A stretch of DNA of 64,000 nucleotides from Timema cristinae (taxonomy: Eukaryota; Arthropoda; Insecta; Phasmatodea; Timematidae): contig JBCFYV010011164.1 of NCBI GenBank assembly GCA_039000515.1, positions 51,003,192-51,067,191 on the forward strand. Reading direction: 5' to 3'. This document shows positions 54,401 to 63,174 of this stretch, one piece after another (the first letter of the stretch is position 1; each line of letters begins with the position of its first letter). Position numbers and translations under genes: made by a program. The notes beneath the pieces were generated by a model. The model saw only the letters and a program-made list of their open reading frames with translations, did no database searches and had not been told where the DNA came from.

Positions 54401-57400
54401 ACATAGCTAGTGCTTGTCAAGTAAAACGTGATGAGAAAACTCAAATTGATTTTAAACAAACAATTGATAATACATAGAGTTTATTAAACAATTTTAGCAA
54501 TGCCAAACTTGAGTTTTAATTGTGAAACTCCACAAAATATCTAACTTTTGAATATTAACAAGTAAATTATTATCTTTGATTAGATGTTCTGTTTTGAAAT
54601 AAGAATAAGATGTTAGTTTAACTATCACTAATTTTTTACACTTGGCTATCAAGATGGCTGACTTTTACGGTAATTCATAGCAGACGTGTTTATCGATTAG
54701 CTTTTTTGTAAACATGTGAAATGTGTTTATCTTCTTCAGTTTGTTGTATATTTGTCCTTTGATTTTTTACTTTAACTCTTTACTCTATATTATATTTTCT
54801 GTATATCATTGTGAAAATGTCACATTTTAGAAGCAAGGGTGTTAATAGTCGAGTCCAATGTTCGTATTTAGGGGGAGTAGCATATGTATGTGACTCAGAT
54901 TTTCCCTAATGAGTATCATTTTGTCATAATAAAAATTAACTTCTCATTGTTTTATGGAACTTTTTCAAAGTTAACCTTCTTATGCCAAAGCAATATTTGT
55001 GACAAAAGATAAATTCCTTAACAATTTTGCAAGCATAATTAGATTTTGAGTCAACATAGGTGTTTGTTTTGTATATAAAACAAATTTGTTAACATTACAA
55101 AATAAGTCTACCATAATTATGTTCTTCATTAATGATAAAATAAATAACAACTACATAAAATCTATTCATAACCAATGAAAAAATGGGGGTCATTTTGGAT
55201 TCGGGTGAATAAGGTATCCTCAAAACACTAATTTTTTCCCGGTTTATACCTATAAAATAAGAAACAATAGATAATATCCGTATAAACGGCAGCCCTGGTA
55301 TAGCGCCATCGCTAGTGTCCCCATGTTGAAAATTATATTGCATTTGACAAATTACAAAGAAATTGTGTTTATTTAGAAAAAAAACAGCTTGAATATGTGT
55401 CATTCGCATGAAAACAGTAGAAATCGTGTAAAAATGTGAGTTTTGTTTGTCCCTACTAATAACCGACAACATATTTAATCTTTGTAAAATTTCTAGCCAA
55501 ACAATTTATCTCCATTTATTACCGGTCTTACGATCAAGTGTTTGCATCACCTTGAACTTGTCATGAGCCTCCTGTACTCTGGCATCTGCCTCCACTCGTA
55601 TCCTGTCTGCCTCCTCTTTCTGACAATGTATCCCTGCCTCAAACTGTTCCTTGAGCCTCTCTGCTTCCTGGAGTTTCTTGTCTACCTCCTGGAGCCTCTT
55701 TGAGGCACTTTCTTCTGCATCTCGGAGCTTACTTTCCAGAGAAGATTCCTTCGCCTGCAACAATAAAACACAAGAGCTACAATGTGAATAGCGGCAGTAA
55801 CAAAGTAACGCTAGCTCCGAGTGTTACTACCTGTATCCTAGTAAGTGACTAGTGGCAGTAACAAAGTAACGCTAGCTACGAGTGTTACTACTTGTATCCT
55901 AGTATGTAACTAACAGCAGTAACAAAGTAACGCTAGCTCCGAGTGTTACTACCTGTATCCTAGTATGTAACTAACAGCAGTAACAAAGTAACGCTAGCTC
56001 CGAGTGTTACTACCTGTATCCTAGTATGTAACCAATGGCAGTAACAAAGTAATGCTAGTTCCGAGTGTTACTACCTGTATCCTAGTAGGTGACTAGCAGC
56101 AGTAACAAAGTAATGCTAGTTCCGAGTGTTACTACCTGTATCCTAGTAGGTGACTAGCGGCAGTAACAAAGTAATGCTAGCTCCGAGTGTTACTACCTGT
56201 ATCCTAGTAGGTGACTAGCGGCAGTAACAAAGTAATGCTAGTTCCGAGTGTTACTATCTGTATCCTAGTAGGTGACTAGCGGCAGTAACAAAGTAACGCT
56301 AGCTTCGAGTGTTACTACCTGTATCCTAGTAGGTGACTAGCGGCAGTATCAAAGTAACGCTAGCTCCGAGTGTTAGTACTTGTATCCTAGTATGTAACCA
56401 ATGGAAGTAACAAAGTAACGCTAGTTCCGAGTGTTACTACCTGTATCCTAGTAGGTGACTAGCGGCAGTAACAAAGTAACGCTAGCTTCGAGTGTTACTA
56501 CCTGTATCCTAGTAGGTGACTAGCGGCAGTATCAAAGTAACGCTAGCTCCGAGTGTTAGTACTTGTATCCTAGTATGTAACCAATGGAAGTAACAAAGTA
56601 ACGCTAGTTCCGAGTGTTACTACCTGTATTTTAGTAGGTGACTAGCGGCAGTAACAAAGTAACGCTAGTTCCGAGTGTTACTACCTGTATCCTAGTAGGT
56701 GACTAGCGGCAGTAACAAAGTAACGCTAGTTCCGAGTGTTACTACCTGTATCCTAGCATGTGACTAACAGCAGTAACAAAGTAACGCTAGCTTCGAGTGT
56801 TACTACCTGTATCCTAGTAGGTGACTAGCGGCAGTATCAAAGTAACGCTAGCTCCGAGTGTTAGTACTTGTATCCTAGTATGTAACCAATGGAAGTAACA
56901 AAGTAATGCTAGTTCCGAGTGTTACTACCTGTATCCTAGTAGGTGACTAGCGGCAGTAACAAAGTAACGCTAGCTCCGAGTGTTACTACCTCCAAGTCTT
57001 GTATCCTTGTGTTGGCTCTACTGAGCGCCTGCTCTGTCTCCTGTAGTCTCATCTCCAGTGCTACTATCTGGTGGTGAAGTTCTAAACTTTGTTGGTTGGC
57101 CTGGTTCTCCATCTCAAGGAGAAGACACTTCCTTTCCAAGACCTCGTTGTCACTCTCGTGAAGTCGGCTCGTCAGGGTGGCCAACTGCTGCTCTAATGAG
57201 GAAACGGTGTCACGAGACAGCTGTACACACAGGGTACCACCATTAACATAACTTAGTTGTGAGCATCAGGGACTTCCTGATGTTACCAGGTTGGAGCTTG
57301 CCTTAAATAATGTTACACTTGAAATACCTTGGATTAAAGCAATGATAAAGCTACCTGGCTGTCTCATGGTGTGTCTGTCGACTTGAGCTGTCTCCAAGTC

Positions 57401-58206
57401 ATGTCTGTTCCTACCTTGAGCTGTTCCTCCAAGTGTGTCTGTTCTTACTTGAGCTATTTCTTCAAGTCATATCTGTTCTTACCTTGAGCAATTCTCCAGT
57501 TGTCTGTTCCTCCTTGAAGTGTCTTCAAGTTGTCTGTTCCTACTTGAGCTGTTCCTCAAGTTGTCTGTTCTACTCGAGCTGTTCCTTCAAGTTGTCTGTT
57601 CCTACTGAGCTGTTCTTCAAGTTGTCTGTTCCTACCTTGACTTCTCATGTCTGTTCCTACCTCGAGCTGTTCCTCCAAGTCATGTCTGTTTCCTACCTTG
57701 AGCTGTTCCTCCAAGGCATGGTTGTAGCTGGTCGCATCGTCCAGTCTGTCAGTGACCTCCTTGACACCGTCCATGACCCTGGACACCTCCCCGGCCCCAC
57801 AGCTGCACTGAGTACCCCCTCGAGGGCCACTCTCATCTGGTCATTGTGACGCAGGGAGCTCTCGAGCTTCTCACGCTGAGCCGGATCTCTCGGAGCAGTT
57901 CCGCTGTGTTCACTGGTCCGCTCTGTAGGGAATGTCAACCCATCACTGCCTATTCTAAGGTACAGGGCATATACAACTGCCACTGCCTAGTGAAGTAATA
58001 ACTGACCTGTACACTGGTTGATTTGTCCATCATAGGAGGCCCCTCACTAGTGTTCACACTGGTTTCCCTGGTAAGAGGACGAGTCTGTTGCGATGCCCAC
58101 TGATGAAACACACTTAGCTCAGACTTGAGGGCATCATTGATCTGTTCAAGACCGCGCACCTTGGTCACCAGCCTTCTCACGTCCCCTTCCGCACGACTGC
58201 GCTTAC
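42195..58206 (-). CDS. Long coiled-coil protein, centrosomal or ciliary-rootlet type (3' portion of gene)
   Basis: Nine minus-strand exons: 58206-58007, 57920-57697, 57220-56990, 55754-55532, 46924-46676, 44995-44878 (weak), 44347-44175, 43602-43443 and 42475-42195. Most translate into Glu/Lys/Arg/Gln/Leu heptad sequence; between coils lies 'SPDLGIESDPGRFSSLE'. The C-terminus reads 'ELKRRLLRTRRTLEETLVQL' and 'NQRKKQMERAICRQIHKT', then a basic tail. The composition fits long coiled-coil scaffold proteins of centrosomes or rootlets (centrosomin/CDK5RAP2-like or rootletin-like are candidates); none can be chosen by eye. Phases chain from the first to the fifth exon (the D-E join requires the alternative phase-1 acceptor near 46939) and across the last three, but not from the fifth to the seventh, so exons are missing. 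The 5' end is not in view. Four introns start with donor-spanning minisatellites. Confidence 0.72.
42540..43442. repeat. Minisatellite, 28-bp unit, about 32 copies, starting at a splice donor
   Basis: On the minus strand the unit is GTAACAACACTGGTCACTGT plus CACTACGG. It starts with the first intronic base after exon 43602-43443. The exon's own last 42 nt contain the same unit with an inserted 14 nt. Each copy repeats '(C)ACGG|GTAACA', a donor-like site. The array fills nearly the whole intron to within about 65 nt of the next acceptor. Occasional 27-bp units occur. Confidence 0.95.
43443..43602 (-). CDS. Coiled-coil gene, Ser/Pro linker exon
   Basis: Acceptor TGTTTATGTTGCAG, phase 0. Encodes TRSSRLWVTVPAGVPRTL, 'NNSSPDLGIESDPGRFSS' and 'LEAPNNTGRIQLVTVTA', ending in phase 1 at GTAACA. 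The last 14 codons are themselves part of the repeat that fills the following intron. Confidence 0.75.
44175..44347 (-). CDS. Coiled-coil gene, acidic Ser-rich exon
   Basis: Acceptor TTGTTGTTTAG, enters in phase 1; donor GTACAA, phase 0, fitting the next exon. Contains 'SSGLEMVGDEASSLELKD', 'MSQPILSRQRSEMSDYVS' and 'EDQEYEAVFTQ'. The Ser/acid clusters look like kinase sites. Confidence 0.72.
44375..44560 (-). mobile_element. SINE type B fragment
   Basis: Tail complement 'cgtctcgctacccgttcagg', then 'aaatggaagtgtacttgaat' and 'aaaaccatttaggaaaat'. The head is lost. Confidence 0.55.
44878..44995 (-). CDS. Coiled-coil gene, weakly supported exon
   Basis: Acceptor GATTGTTCCAG, then in phase 1 'VHLETAKGQLEKRLGDYE' and 'AALEWRKYDRLRL', good heptad sequence. 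The only donor before the in-frame stop is GTGACT, phase 2, which fits neither neighbour. The exon is plausible by composition, but its borders are doubtful. Confidence 0.45.
45654..46675. repeat. Minisatellite, 27-bp unit, about 38 copies, starting at a splice donor
   Basis: On the minus strand the unit is GTTAGTGTGGAGCAGCTGTA plus CAGACAG. It equals the first six to seven intronic bases (GTTAGTG) joined to the last 20 exonic bases of exon 46924-46676. Every unit ends CAG|GTTAGT, a usable donor. As 27 is a multiple of three with no stop, the frame stays open, with nine-residue repeats VSVEQ(L/M)YRQ, far into the array. Variants (ATG for CTG, CATATG) recur in order, indicating block duplications. 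Confidence 0.97.
46676..46924 (-). CDS. Coiled-coil gene, fifth exon seen
   Basis: 83 codons from acceptor CTTGTGTCACAG to a CAG|GTTAGT donor: 'LQESELHRKLANTERESRER', 'QSELERRLNQVALETSQT', 'LRLEQDVRRLEGRGTEMS', 'REKRGLERDVEQLYRQ'. Strong heptads. An alternative acceptor 15 nt upstream (GTGTTAG) would enter in phase 1, which fits the previous exon seen. Confidence 0.8.
46990..47440. other. Intronic AT-rich DNA with a C run
   Basis: C(19) at about 47098-47116 is followed by a CA repeat. Nothing else was recognised. Confidence 0.5.
47443..48733 (-). mobile_element. Second mariner-type element, decayed
   Basis: 28-bp ends (47441-47468 and 48708-48735, both including the flanking TA) share 'ctattaaataaccg' / 'ctactaaataaccg', about 70% alike overall. 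Minus-strand transposase: 48544-48062 with 'LVKLGKSTTETYNLLKDVYG', 'LSLTQVFDLLKKFKEG' and 'VISCDESWFF', and 47848-47501 with 'LNQDNAGAHKAL' and 'PPYSPDLAPCDFFLF'. All three catalytic Asp are visible, but frameshifts and stops separate the two halves. It lies in an intron of the coiled-coil gene, in the same orientation. Confidence 0.9.
48770..49400 (-). pseudogene. hAT-type transposase C-terminal fragment
   Basis: Minus-strand frame 49331-49095 with 'FESRKSVPGTYLTTALEAMQ' and 'EKFFEALEQLIEKRMSE', then at about 49030-48960 'SSSECERAFSQINLIMTS', the hAT dimerisation-domain signature (SECERxFS.IN.I), then 'NLWYFIYKNHWTPSLFI'. Stops interrupt it and no ends were found. It belongs to a different hAT subgroup from the element at 7586. 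Confidence 0.75.
50066..50470. mobile_element. Fold-back MITE, about 165-bp inverted arms, TA flanks
   Basis: Arms 50066-50235 and about 50315-50470 are inverted ('caagacagtgtagaaacact', 'agttaggtta', 'acttccacagttgcaca'), with scattered mismatches and small gaps. TA lies on both sides (50064-50065 and 50471-50472), as in Tc1/mariner-derived MITEs. No coding sequence. Confidence 0.85.
50473..55500. other. Long AT-rich intron sequence of the coiled-coil gene
   Basis: No exon with matching phase and no transposon was recognised. The palindrome TAGGCCTA is conspicuously frequent at 50.5-53.2 kb. Short open frames (for example 55095-55472) have neither domains nor splice context. Confidence 0.5.
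55532..55754 (-). CDS. Coiled-coil gene, fourth exon seen
   Basis: Acceptor TTTTATTGTTGCAG, phase 0: 'AKESSLESKLRDAEESASKR', 'LQEVDKKLQEAERLKEQF', 'EEADRIRVEADARVQEAH', 'DKFKVMQTLD', then donor GTAAGA in phase 1. A continuous charged coiled coil. Confidence 0.83.
55785..56989. repeat. Minisatellite, about 61-bp unit, about 20 copies, starting at a splice donor
   Basis: On the minus strand each unit runs GTAGTAACACTCGGAGCTAG, then 'cgttactttgttactgccgc', then 'tagtcacctactaggataca' plus 'g'. It starts at the donor of exon 57220-56990. 'AGGATACA(A)G' just before the junction also occurs in the exon end (AAGGATACAAGACTTGGAG). The array fills the intron to about 30 nt before the next acceptor. 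Sub-types recur with a period of about 180 bp, so trimers were also duplicated. Confidence 0.96.
56990..57220 (-). CDS. Coiled-coil gene, third exon seen
   Basis: 77 codons between acceptor GTGTGTACAG and donor GTAGTA, phase 0 on both sides: 'LSRDTVSSLEQQLATLTSRL', 'HESDNEVLERKCLLLEME', 'QIVALEMRLQETEQALSR', 'ANTRIQDLE'. Confidence 0.83.
57395..57696. repeat. Degenerate minisatellite, about 35-bp unit, about 8 copies, starting at a splice donor
   Basis: On the minus strand units read GTAGGAACAGACATGACTTG plus GAGGAACAGCTCAAG. The second part is the last 15-19 nt of exon 57920-57697. Copies vary by deletions and are the most decayed of the four donor-spanning arrays. Confidence 0.88.
57697..57920 (-). 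CDS. Coiled-coil gene, second exon seen, with one frameshift
   Basis: Using the acceptor ...CTACAGAG it reads in phase 0 'RTSEHSGTAPRDPAQREKLE', 'SSLRHNDQMRVALEGVLS'. Near 57795-57810 the frame must shift by one base to continue 'GEVSRVMDGVKEVTDRLDD', 'ATSYNHALEEQLK' to donor GTAGGA, phase 0. The shift lies in a G/C run (gtggggccgggg), so a base-calling error is as likely as a mutation. Confidence 0.7.
58007..58206 (-). CDS. Coiled-coil gene, first exon seen
   Basis: Acceptor TTTTTGGTCCCAG, enters in phase 1: 'KRSRAEGDVRRLVTKVRGLE', 'QINDALKSELSVFHQWAS', 'SVNTSEGPPMMDKSTSVQ', then donor GTCAGT in phase 0. The phase-1 entry means at least one more exon upstream. Confidence 0.78.
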
Positions 58207-58682
58207 CTGGGACCAAAAACAACACAATGGCTGGTTCAGAGTTTTCCAAACCGTGCTAAGAATCACTAAACATATTTTGTTAATAAATCTTATACAAAAG
58301 TCATTGTAGATTTAGACCATATTTTGTGGTATTTTATAATAATTTCTTTCCCTCTGTAATGGCTTTGTTTATATTATCACTAGAACTTTGTTATAATTTG
58401 GAACAAAAGTTTTATACTTTGAAACGCTAACAGCATTAAAAGCCTAATAGATTGTTCAGAAACGAGGATAATGTGTAGAAGGGTGTTTCCTGAATTATGT
58501 AAACCATACTTCATAACTCTTTCATGACCTACATACACATAAATATTCAAGGCAAAACAAAAAGGAGAGAGGAAGAGTTAGTGCACACACAGGTCAAGAG
58601 AGTAGACTGATATCACTGTATAGATGGTAGCACTTTGAATGAATGGATATATAGATAGAAAAACTAGAAATGATGTTATATA

Positions 58683-58966
58683 CTGCCGGTGACCTGGTGG
58701 TAAAGTGTCTAACTTTTGAGCTGGGGTCCGGGGTTCAATCCTCGGTCCCAGCACAGATTTATCTGATTGCCAAACCCTTCCTTCACCTCTGACAAGACGT
58801 GTATTAATCACAACTTGTGAATGTGGGGAATGCCAGGCCTCCACTGTGGTTCGGATTCCACATTAAACTGTATGTCCTTCATTTCTCTCACAATCACCCT
58901 ACCATTACACATTAGCGTAAGTGCGTATAACCCGAACGGTAGTAAGACGCGGTGCTAATAATAATA
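58683..58966 (+). mobile_element. SINE type A, full length, 10-bp target duplication
   Basis: Head with A-box-like 'gtgacctggtggtaaagtgt' and B-box-like 'ccggggttcaatcctcgg', then a body, then the tail 'cccgaacggtagtaagacgc' and 'ggtgctaataataataat'. ATGTTATATA is repeated exactly at 58673-58682 and 58967-58976. It lies in the 5' intron of the coiled-coil gene. Confidence 0.92.
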
Positions 58967-59009
58967 ATGTTATATATTGTTTATTATTATTATTGTGACA
59001 TTGAATGTA

Positions 59010-59757
59010 ATAATAAGTGTGCTGGTAGGAAAGAGACCTAAGGTTGAGGTTAGAGGCTTGTCTGGATTTGATGATATATTGATGGGCCGGTTCCCATATC
59101 CTTAGTTGCGAAGGGTTGCATATTTCTTTGTTCAGGGATTTGACCACCTTGGTTGTGTAACAGTGATTAAAGTCCAGATTTTGGGTTTCGGATGTGATAC
59201 TACAGGCTTATCTTTATTTTTCATTTTTGTGTCTTGCCGATGACCATTCATTCTCTTCTTAGTTGTTCTGTTGTGAGACCGATGTATTGTGCTTGGCACT
59301 GGTTTCATTCCAGTTGGTAGTGAGGTTTTCAGAATCACATATATGTTGGCCTTTTATAGGATAATTTATGTTAGTTATGTTGCTGAAGAATGAATTTGTT
59401 GGTTTATGTATTGTGCAGGTTTTGCAGGGGATTCGGTTGCAGGGAAAGGAACCTGACATTTGTTTGGGTTCAGGTTGAATAGTTGGGTCCGGCAGTTTGG
59501 GTTTTACAAGTAAGTTGCGTAGATTGGCTGGTTGTTTATAGGTTACTTTTGGAGGTTCCTTGAAGACAAGTTGTGTAGTGGTGGAGGATTGCAGTAGGGG
59601 GAAACCTGTTTTCAAGAGATTGTTGAGTTTGTGGAGTCCAGGGTGGTATGTAGTGACCAGAGGGATGATGTTTGTTCCTGTTGTTGTTGTTGTTGTGGGC
59701 CTTGATATTTTGAGTTCTGTCTATTTGACTACACACCAGTGCTTTGGGGTGTAGCAA
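59010..59757 (-). pseudogene. Penelope-like element, C-terminal part with GIY-YIG-type region
   Basis: Minus-strand pieces in order are: 'LVTTYHPGLHKLNNLLKT' and 'PPKVTYKQPANLRNLLVK', the linker after the RT; 'GSFPCNRIPCKTCTIH', a Cys-rich motif; 'YPIKGQHICDSENLT', the start of the endonuclease region; then a shifted frame with 'MNGHRQDTKMKNKDKP'; then 'VVKSLNKEI', 'IIKSRQASNLNLR'. This order is that of GIY-YIG Penelope elements. Several frameshifts inactivate it. Confidence 0.82.
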
Positions 59758-61215
59758 TTATTGCCACAAGTTAACCAAAATTGGGCTAGTAAATCAAAAC
59801 ATCACTTACCCAATTTCACCGACTAGACTGGCTGCGGGAAGAACACACGTCAGCACGCACTAACAATACCCAAACATCTGCGAGCTCCGAGGCTATTGAC
59901 ACATCATGCCACTAGACACCGCCACCCGTCTCAATAACAACATGGACGTGTAGAAGAAGATAGAAACTGCCAGAAGACTCTCAACGCTTCTAGTACCGCG
60001 CACATCCCCTCTCCCCCTGTGTTTGAACTCATGATCCCCACCCTTGTGTAATCCCGTCTCGAGTGTTCGATAAGTTGTGCACTATATAAAAGACCGTCCA
60101 TCAAGAATGAGACCACGCTTGGATTAGGCTCGGACACTAGAACGAAGCGTAGGCTTCGAGGACATACCTATACAATGTAAGGAGAAATTATGTTTGGCGT
60201 AAATTAATAAATATTGTAACTTTTCTAAATTCCATTTTGGTCATTTTTACATTTAAATATTGTTGTTGATATCTTATATGAATCTTCGTTCTTTTACAGA
60301 ATATAGAGTAACTTTTTTTATTTTGCAAAAGGATTGTAGTGAAATATGACTTTGGTTAAAAGAAAGTAATGCGGGGAAGTTTTTTTAAAAGTTAGGTCTG
60401 AATTTTTCAATTGTTAATTAACTTATGCGTTTCAAAATAAATATATTTAGTTAATTTGAAAGTGTGTTGCAATGCAAAATGGAAGTAATATTTATAGGGA
60501 AAGTAGTTCTAACATTAGGACATAACTTTTCAATCGCTAACATAATTATGCATTACGTTGATAGCTACTCTTATCTATTTAACGTTATTTATCTAACTTA
60601 TGAGTTGTGTTTCAATGTCAATCAAATGTTGACAGAGTTGGTCAATAATCTTTAGGTTAGACGATTAGACTAGTCGTTTTGTTGTGTAACACAAACTTTA
60701 AAGTTGTTGGCTAAGATTTTGTATTACTTTTCACAACTAGCACTGAAATATGTTAGATGTTGTCATACGCCATTTTAATAAGTCCATGCATTAAATTTAA
60801 TTAACATATGTTCATAAATATTTTTTGTGAAGAACATAGAGTGTTATTGTTGCACTTTAGCTTTTGCTGATATTGTATCTATTCGAAACTTTCTAAGATT
60901 CGTTAAAAGAAGGGCATTGTTCTCTAATAAGATTTTGTCTGAAATAAAATCAAAGTTTTCTTTAAGACTGTTTACTATTCTAGTTACGCCATTTATCCCT
61001 AGGTTTTAGATATGTGTAATTTCCAAGTCCTTTTAACTTAGTCTCCGACTTCTTCATATGAAAATAATTTATCTTTGAAGTTGGACAGTGTTTTTTCACA
61101 CTTCTAGGAGTGAGTGGGTGCGTTGGAGATGGGTTGTATACCCTGCTAATCTTGGCCTCAAAACATAATGTTAGTTACACTGCGCACTCCTATTAGTCTA
61201 AAGGTTTTGTAATGT
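59758..61215. other. Unassigned 1.46 kb between Penelope RT and endonuclease parts
   Basis: The RT thumb region ends near 61224 and the next expected segment begins at 59757, so this stretch interrupts the element or separates two copies. It has short frames only (for example 59931-60137) and no inverted ends were found. Confidence 0.4.
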
Positions 61216-62880
61216 TAATTTATTTAATTGTATTGAATCCCTCTAGTTCTAGAGCTAGGATTACAGGGGTAGCCTCTGTTCATAAAAGCATGTTGCAGTT
61301 TTTTATTGTATTGTAAAAGGTCATTGTGGTCGGAGACGGTTCTTTTGGCTCTACTGGCTAGGCTATGTGGGAGTGATCTCTTTGTGCTCATAGGGTGGCA
61401 GTGGTCATATGAAGGTATTGTTGCTGGTTTGGTTTCCTTGGTGTGCACAGTTGTTTACAGGTGTTGGAGTGGATGTCTACATCCTGAAAAGTAATCCTGG
61501 ATGTGGATATTTTCCAGGTAAATCTTAGTGGAGGTCTGCCAGGAAGGACTAGAGTTGCTGAGTGATGCTGGTCCAAATCATAAAGATATCATCGATGTAT
61601 CTGGCAACAAAGGGGCTGTAGCGGTTGTCTGCCCAGGAACATACGTTCCAGTCTCCTCATATACAAGTTTACATATGAGGGGGCCATGCGCGTTCCCATG
61701 ACAGTACCTTTAATTTGTAGGTAGATGCTATCTAGAAATCTGAAGTGGTTTTTCTACTAAATAAAATTTGATAGTTTTATCAGGAATGTGGTAGTGGGTC
61801 TGGCGCCAAAAGGACGTGTGTAGAGATATTCCTCTATTGCTGCGAGTCCGTGGATATGGGGGATATTGGTGTAGAGAGATGTAACATCAATTGAGACCAA
61901 GATGGAGTGCCGTAGAAAAGGAGTGGCCAGTGTGTGAAGTCGCTCTAGAAAATGATTTGTGTCTTTGATGTAAGATGGTAGATTCTTGACCAGAGGCTGC
62001 AGGTGTGAATCCATAAGTGCGGATATGCGTTCTGTGGGTGAGCCACATCCTGATACGATTGGTCGGCCTGGAGGAGGTAATGTTCCCTTGTGGATCTTTG
62101 GAAGTAGGTAAAGCTGTGGTGTGGGTGGTTTCTGGGGGGTTAAGTTTTGTACAATCTGTTGTAGTTGCTTGTTATAACTATCAATAGGGTCCTGATTTAA
62201 CTGGGTGTAAGTTTGGGTGTCAGCTTCAATGATATAGTCCTGGCAATTCATGACGCTGGTCATTGACCCTTTGTCTGTAGGTAAGATAATGATGCCTTTG
62301 TTATTACGGAGTTATCGGAGGACTTGACGTTCTTGGTTGGTCAGATTGGTATTTCTCGCAGGTTGGTTTTGAATATCCATGGTTGAGCATTCTTAGCAAC
62401 AAAGTTTATGTATTGTTCTACAGGTAATCTTGAGGCAGACGATGTCTAAACTTTTTGATGGCGGGGTTTATGGATTTGGAATCGTCTGCAGTGTAGGGGT
62501 GCTTAGAAAAGTAATATTTGATACAGAGGTTTCTGGCAAATATAAGAACATCTTCCACAAGGCCGAAGTGGTCAAAGTTATGAGAATGAGAAAATATAAG
62601 ACCTTTTGACCAGATGTTGTCTTCATGTTCGGATAGCTTGTATTGAGATAAGTTAAAAACTGCGCTGGTCGGTATCTTCTTTTTTGTTGGTTGTTTAGGG
62701 GGTATACATTTACAGGGTTAGAGTCGGCAGAGTATCTATGGGAGTGGGAATTTTCAATATGGAGTCTAGTTTGGGCTTTTCACCCATTAAAGGGGCTTTG
62801 ATCTGTTGAGTTGTCTTGCTGTTGGATAAATCCTTGTTCCTTAAATCTAGTCACACACAATTTGGAGAGCTTTAATAATT
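61216..62880 (-). pseudogene. Penelope-like element, reverse-transcriptase part
   Basis: Minus-strand order: 'GIIILPTDKGSM' and 'NCQDYIIEAD' (N-terminal RT block), 'LPKIHKGTLPPPGRPIVSG' (finger), 'ILVSIDVTSLYTNIPH' (motif A), then in a shifted frame 'IKGTVMGTRMAPSYVNLYM' (motif B), 'FVARYIDDIFMIW' (motif C, with the catalytic Asp pair), 'FTWKISTSRITFQDVDIHS' and 'RAKRTVSDHNDLLQYNKK' with 'FMNRGYP' (thumb). The catalytic residues are retained, but stops and frameshifts break the protein. Confidence 0.88.
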
Positions 62881-63170
62881 TATTCTGTGCTGTTTCTTCA
62901 ACAATGTGTGTTGCTTATATCCACTAATTTGTTTGGATAGGCTTTAATATGAGAAATAATATGTATGAAATAAGTGCATTGAGCAAAAAAATGTCGTAAT
63001 AAATAAAATGACAGAATATTAGGAAAATGGTAGAGCACAAATAAAAGTAAAAACATTAACACATATTTATACACACTTCGATATTTCAATGCTATTGTAG
63101 CCTGTTCCTCAGGAAGTAGTAATAGACTGAACAGGATGTTGTCTTCAGTGAAGCTAGCTTGATTGGTAAG
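62881..63170. other. AT-rich spacer between two Penelope segments
   Basis: Contains the frame 'EISKCV' and AT-rich DNA. It may be the untranslated part between tandem Penelope copies. Confidence 0.4.
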
Positions 63171-63174
63171 GATG

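Noticed and set aside
58578..59147. Minus-strand open frames over 58.6-59.1 kb as separate genes
   Set aside because: The first is the SINE in reverse; the second is the frayed end of the Penelope endonuclease running into that SINE.
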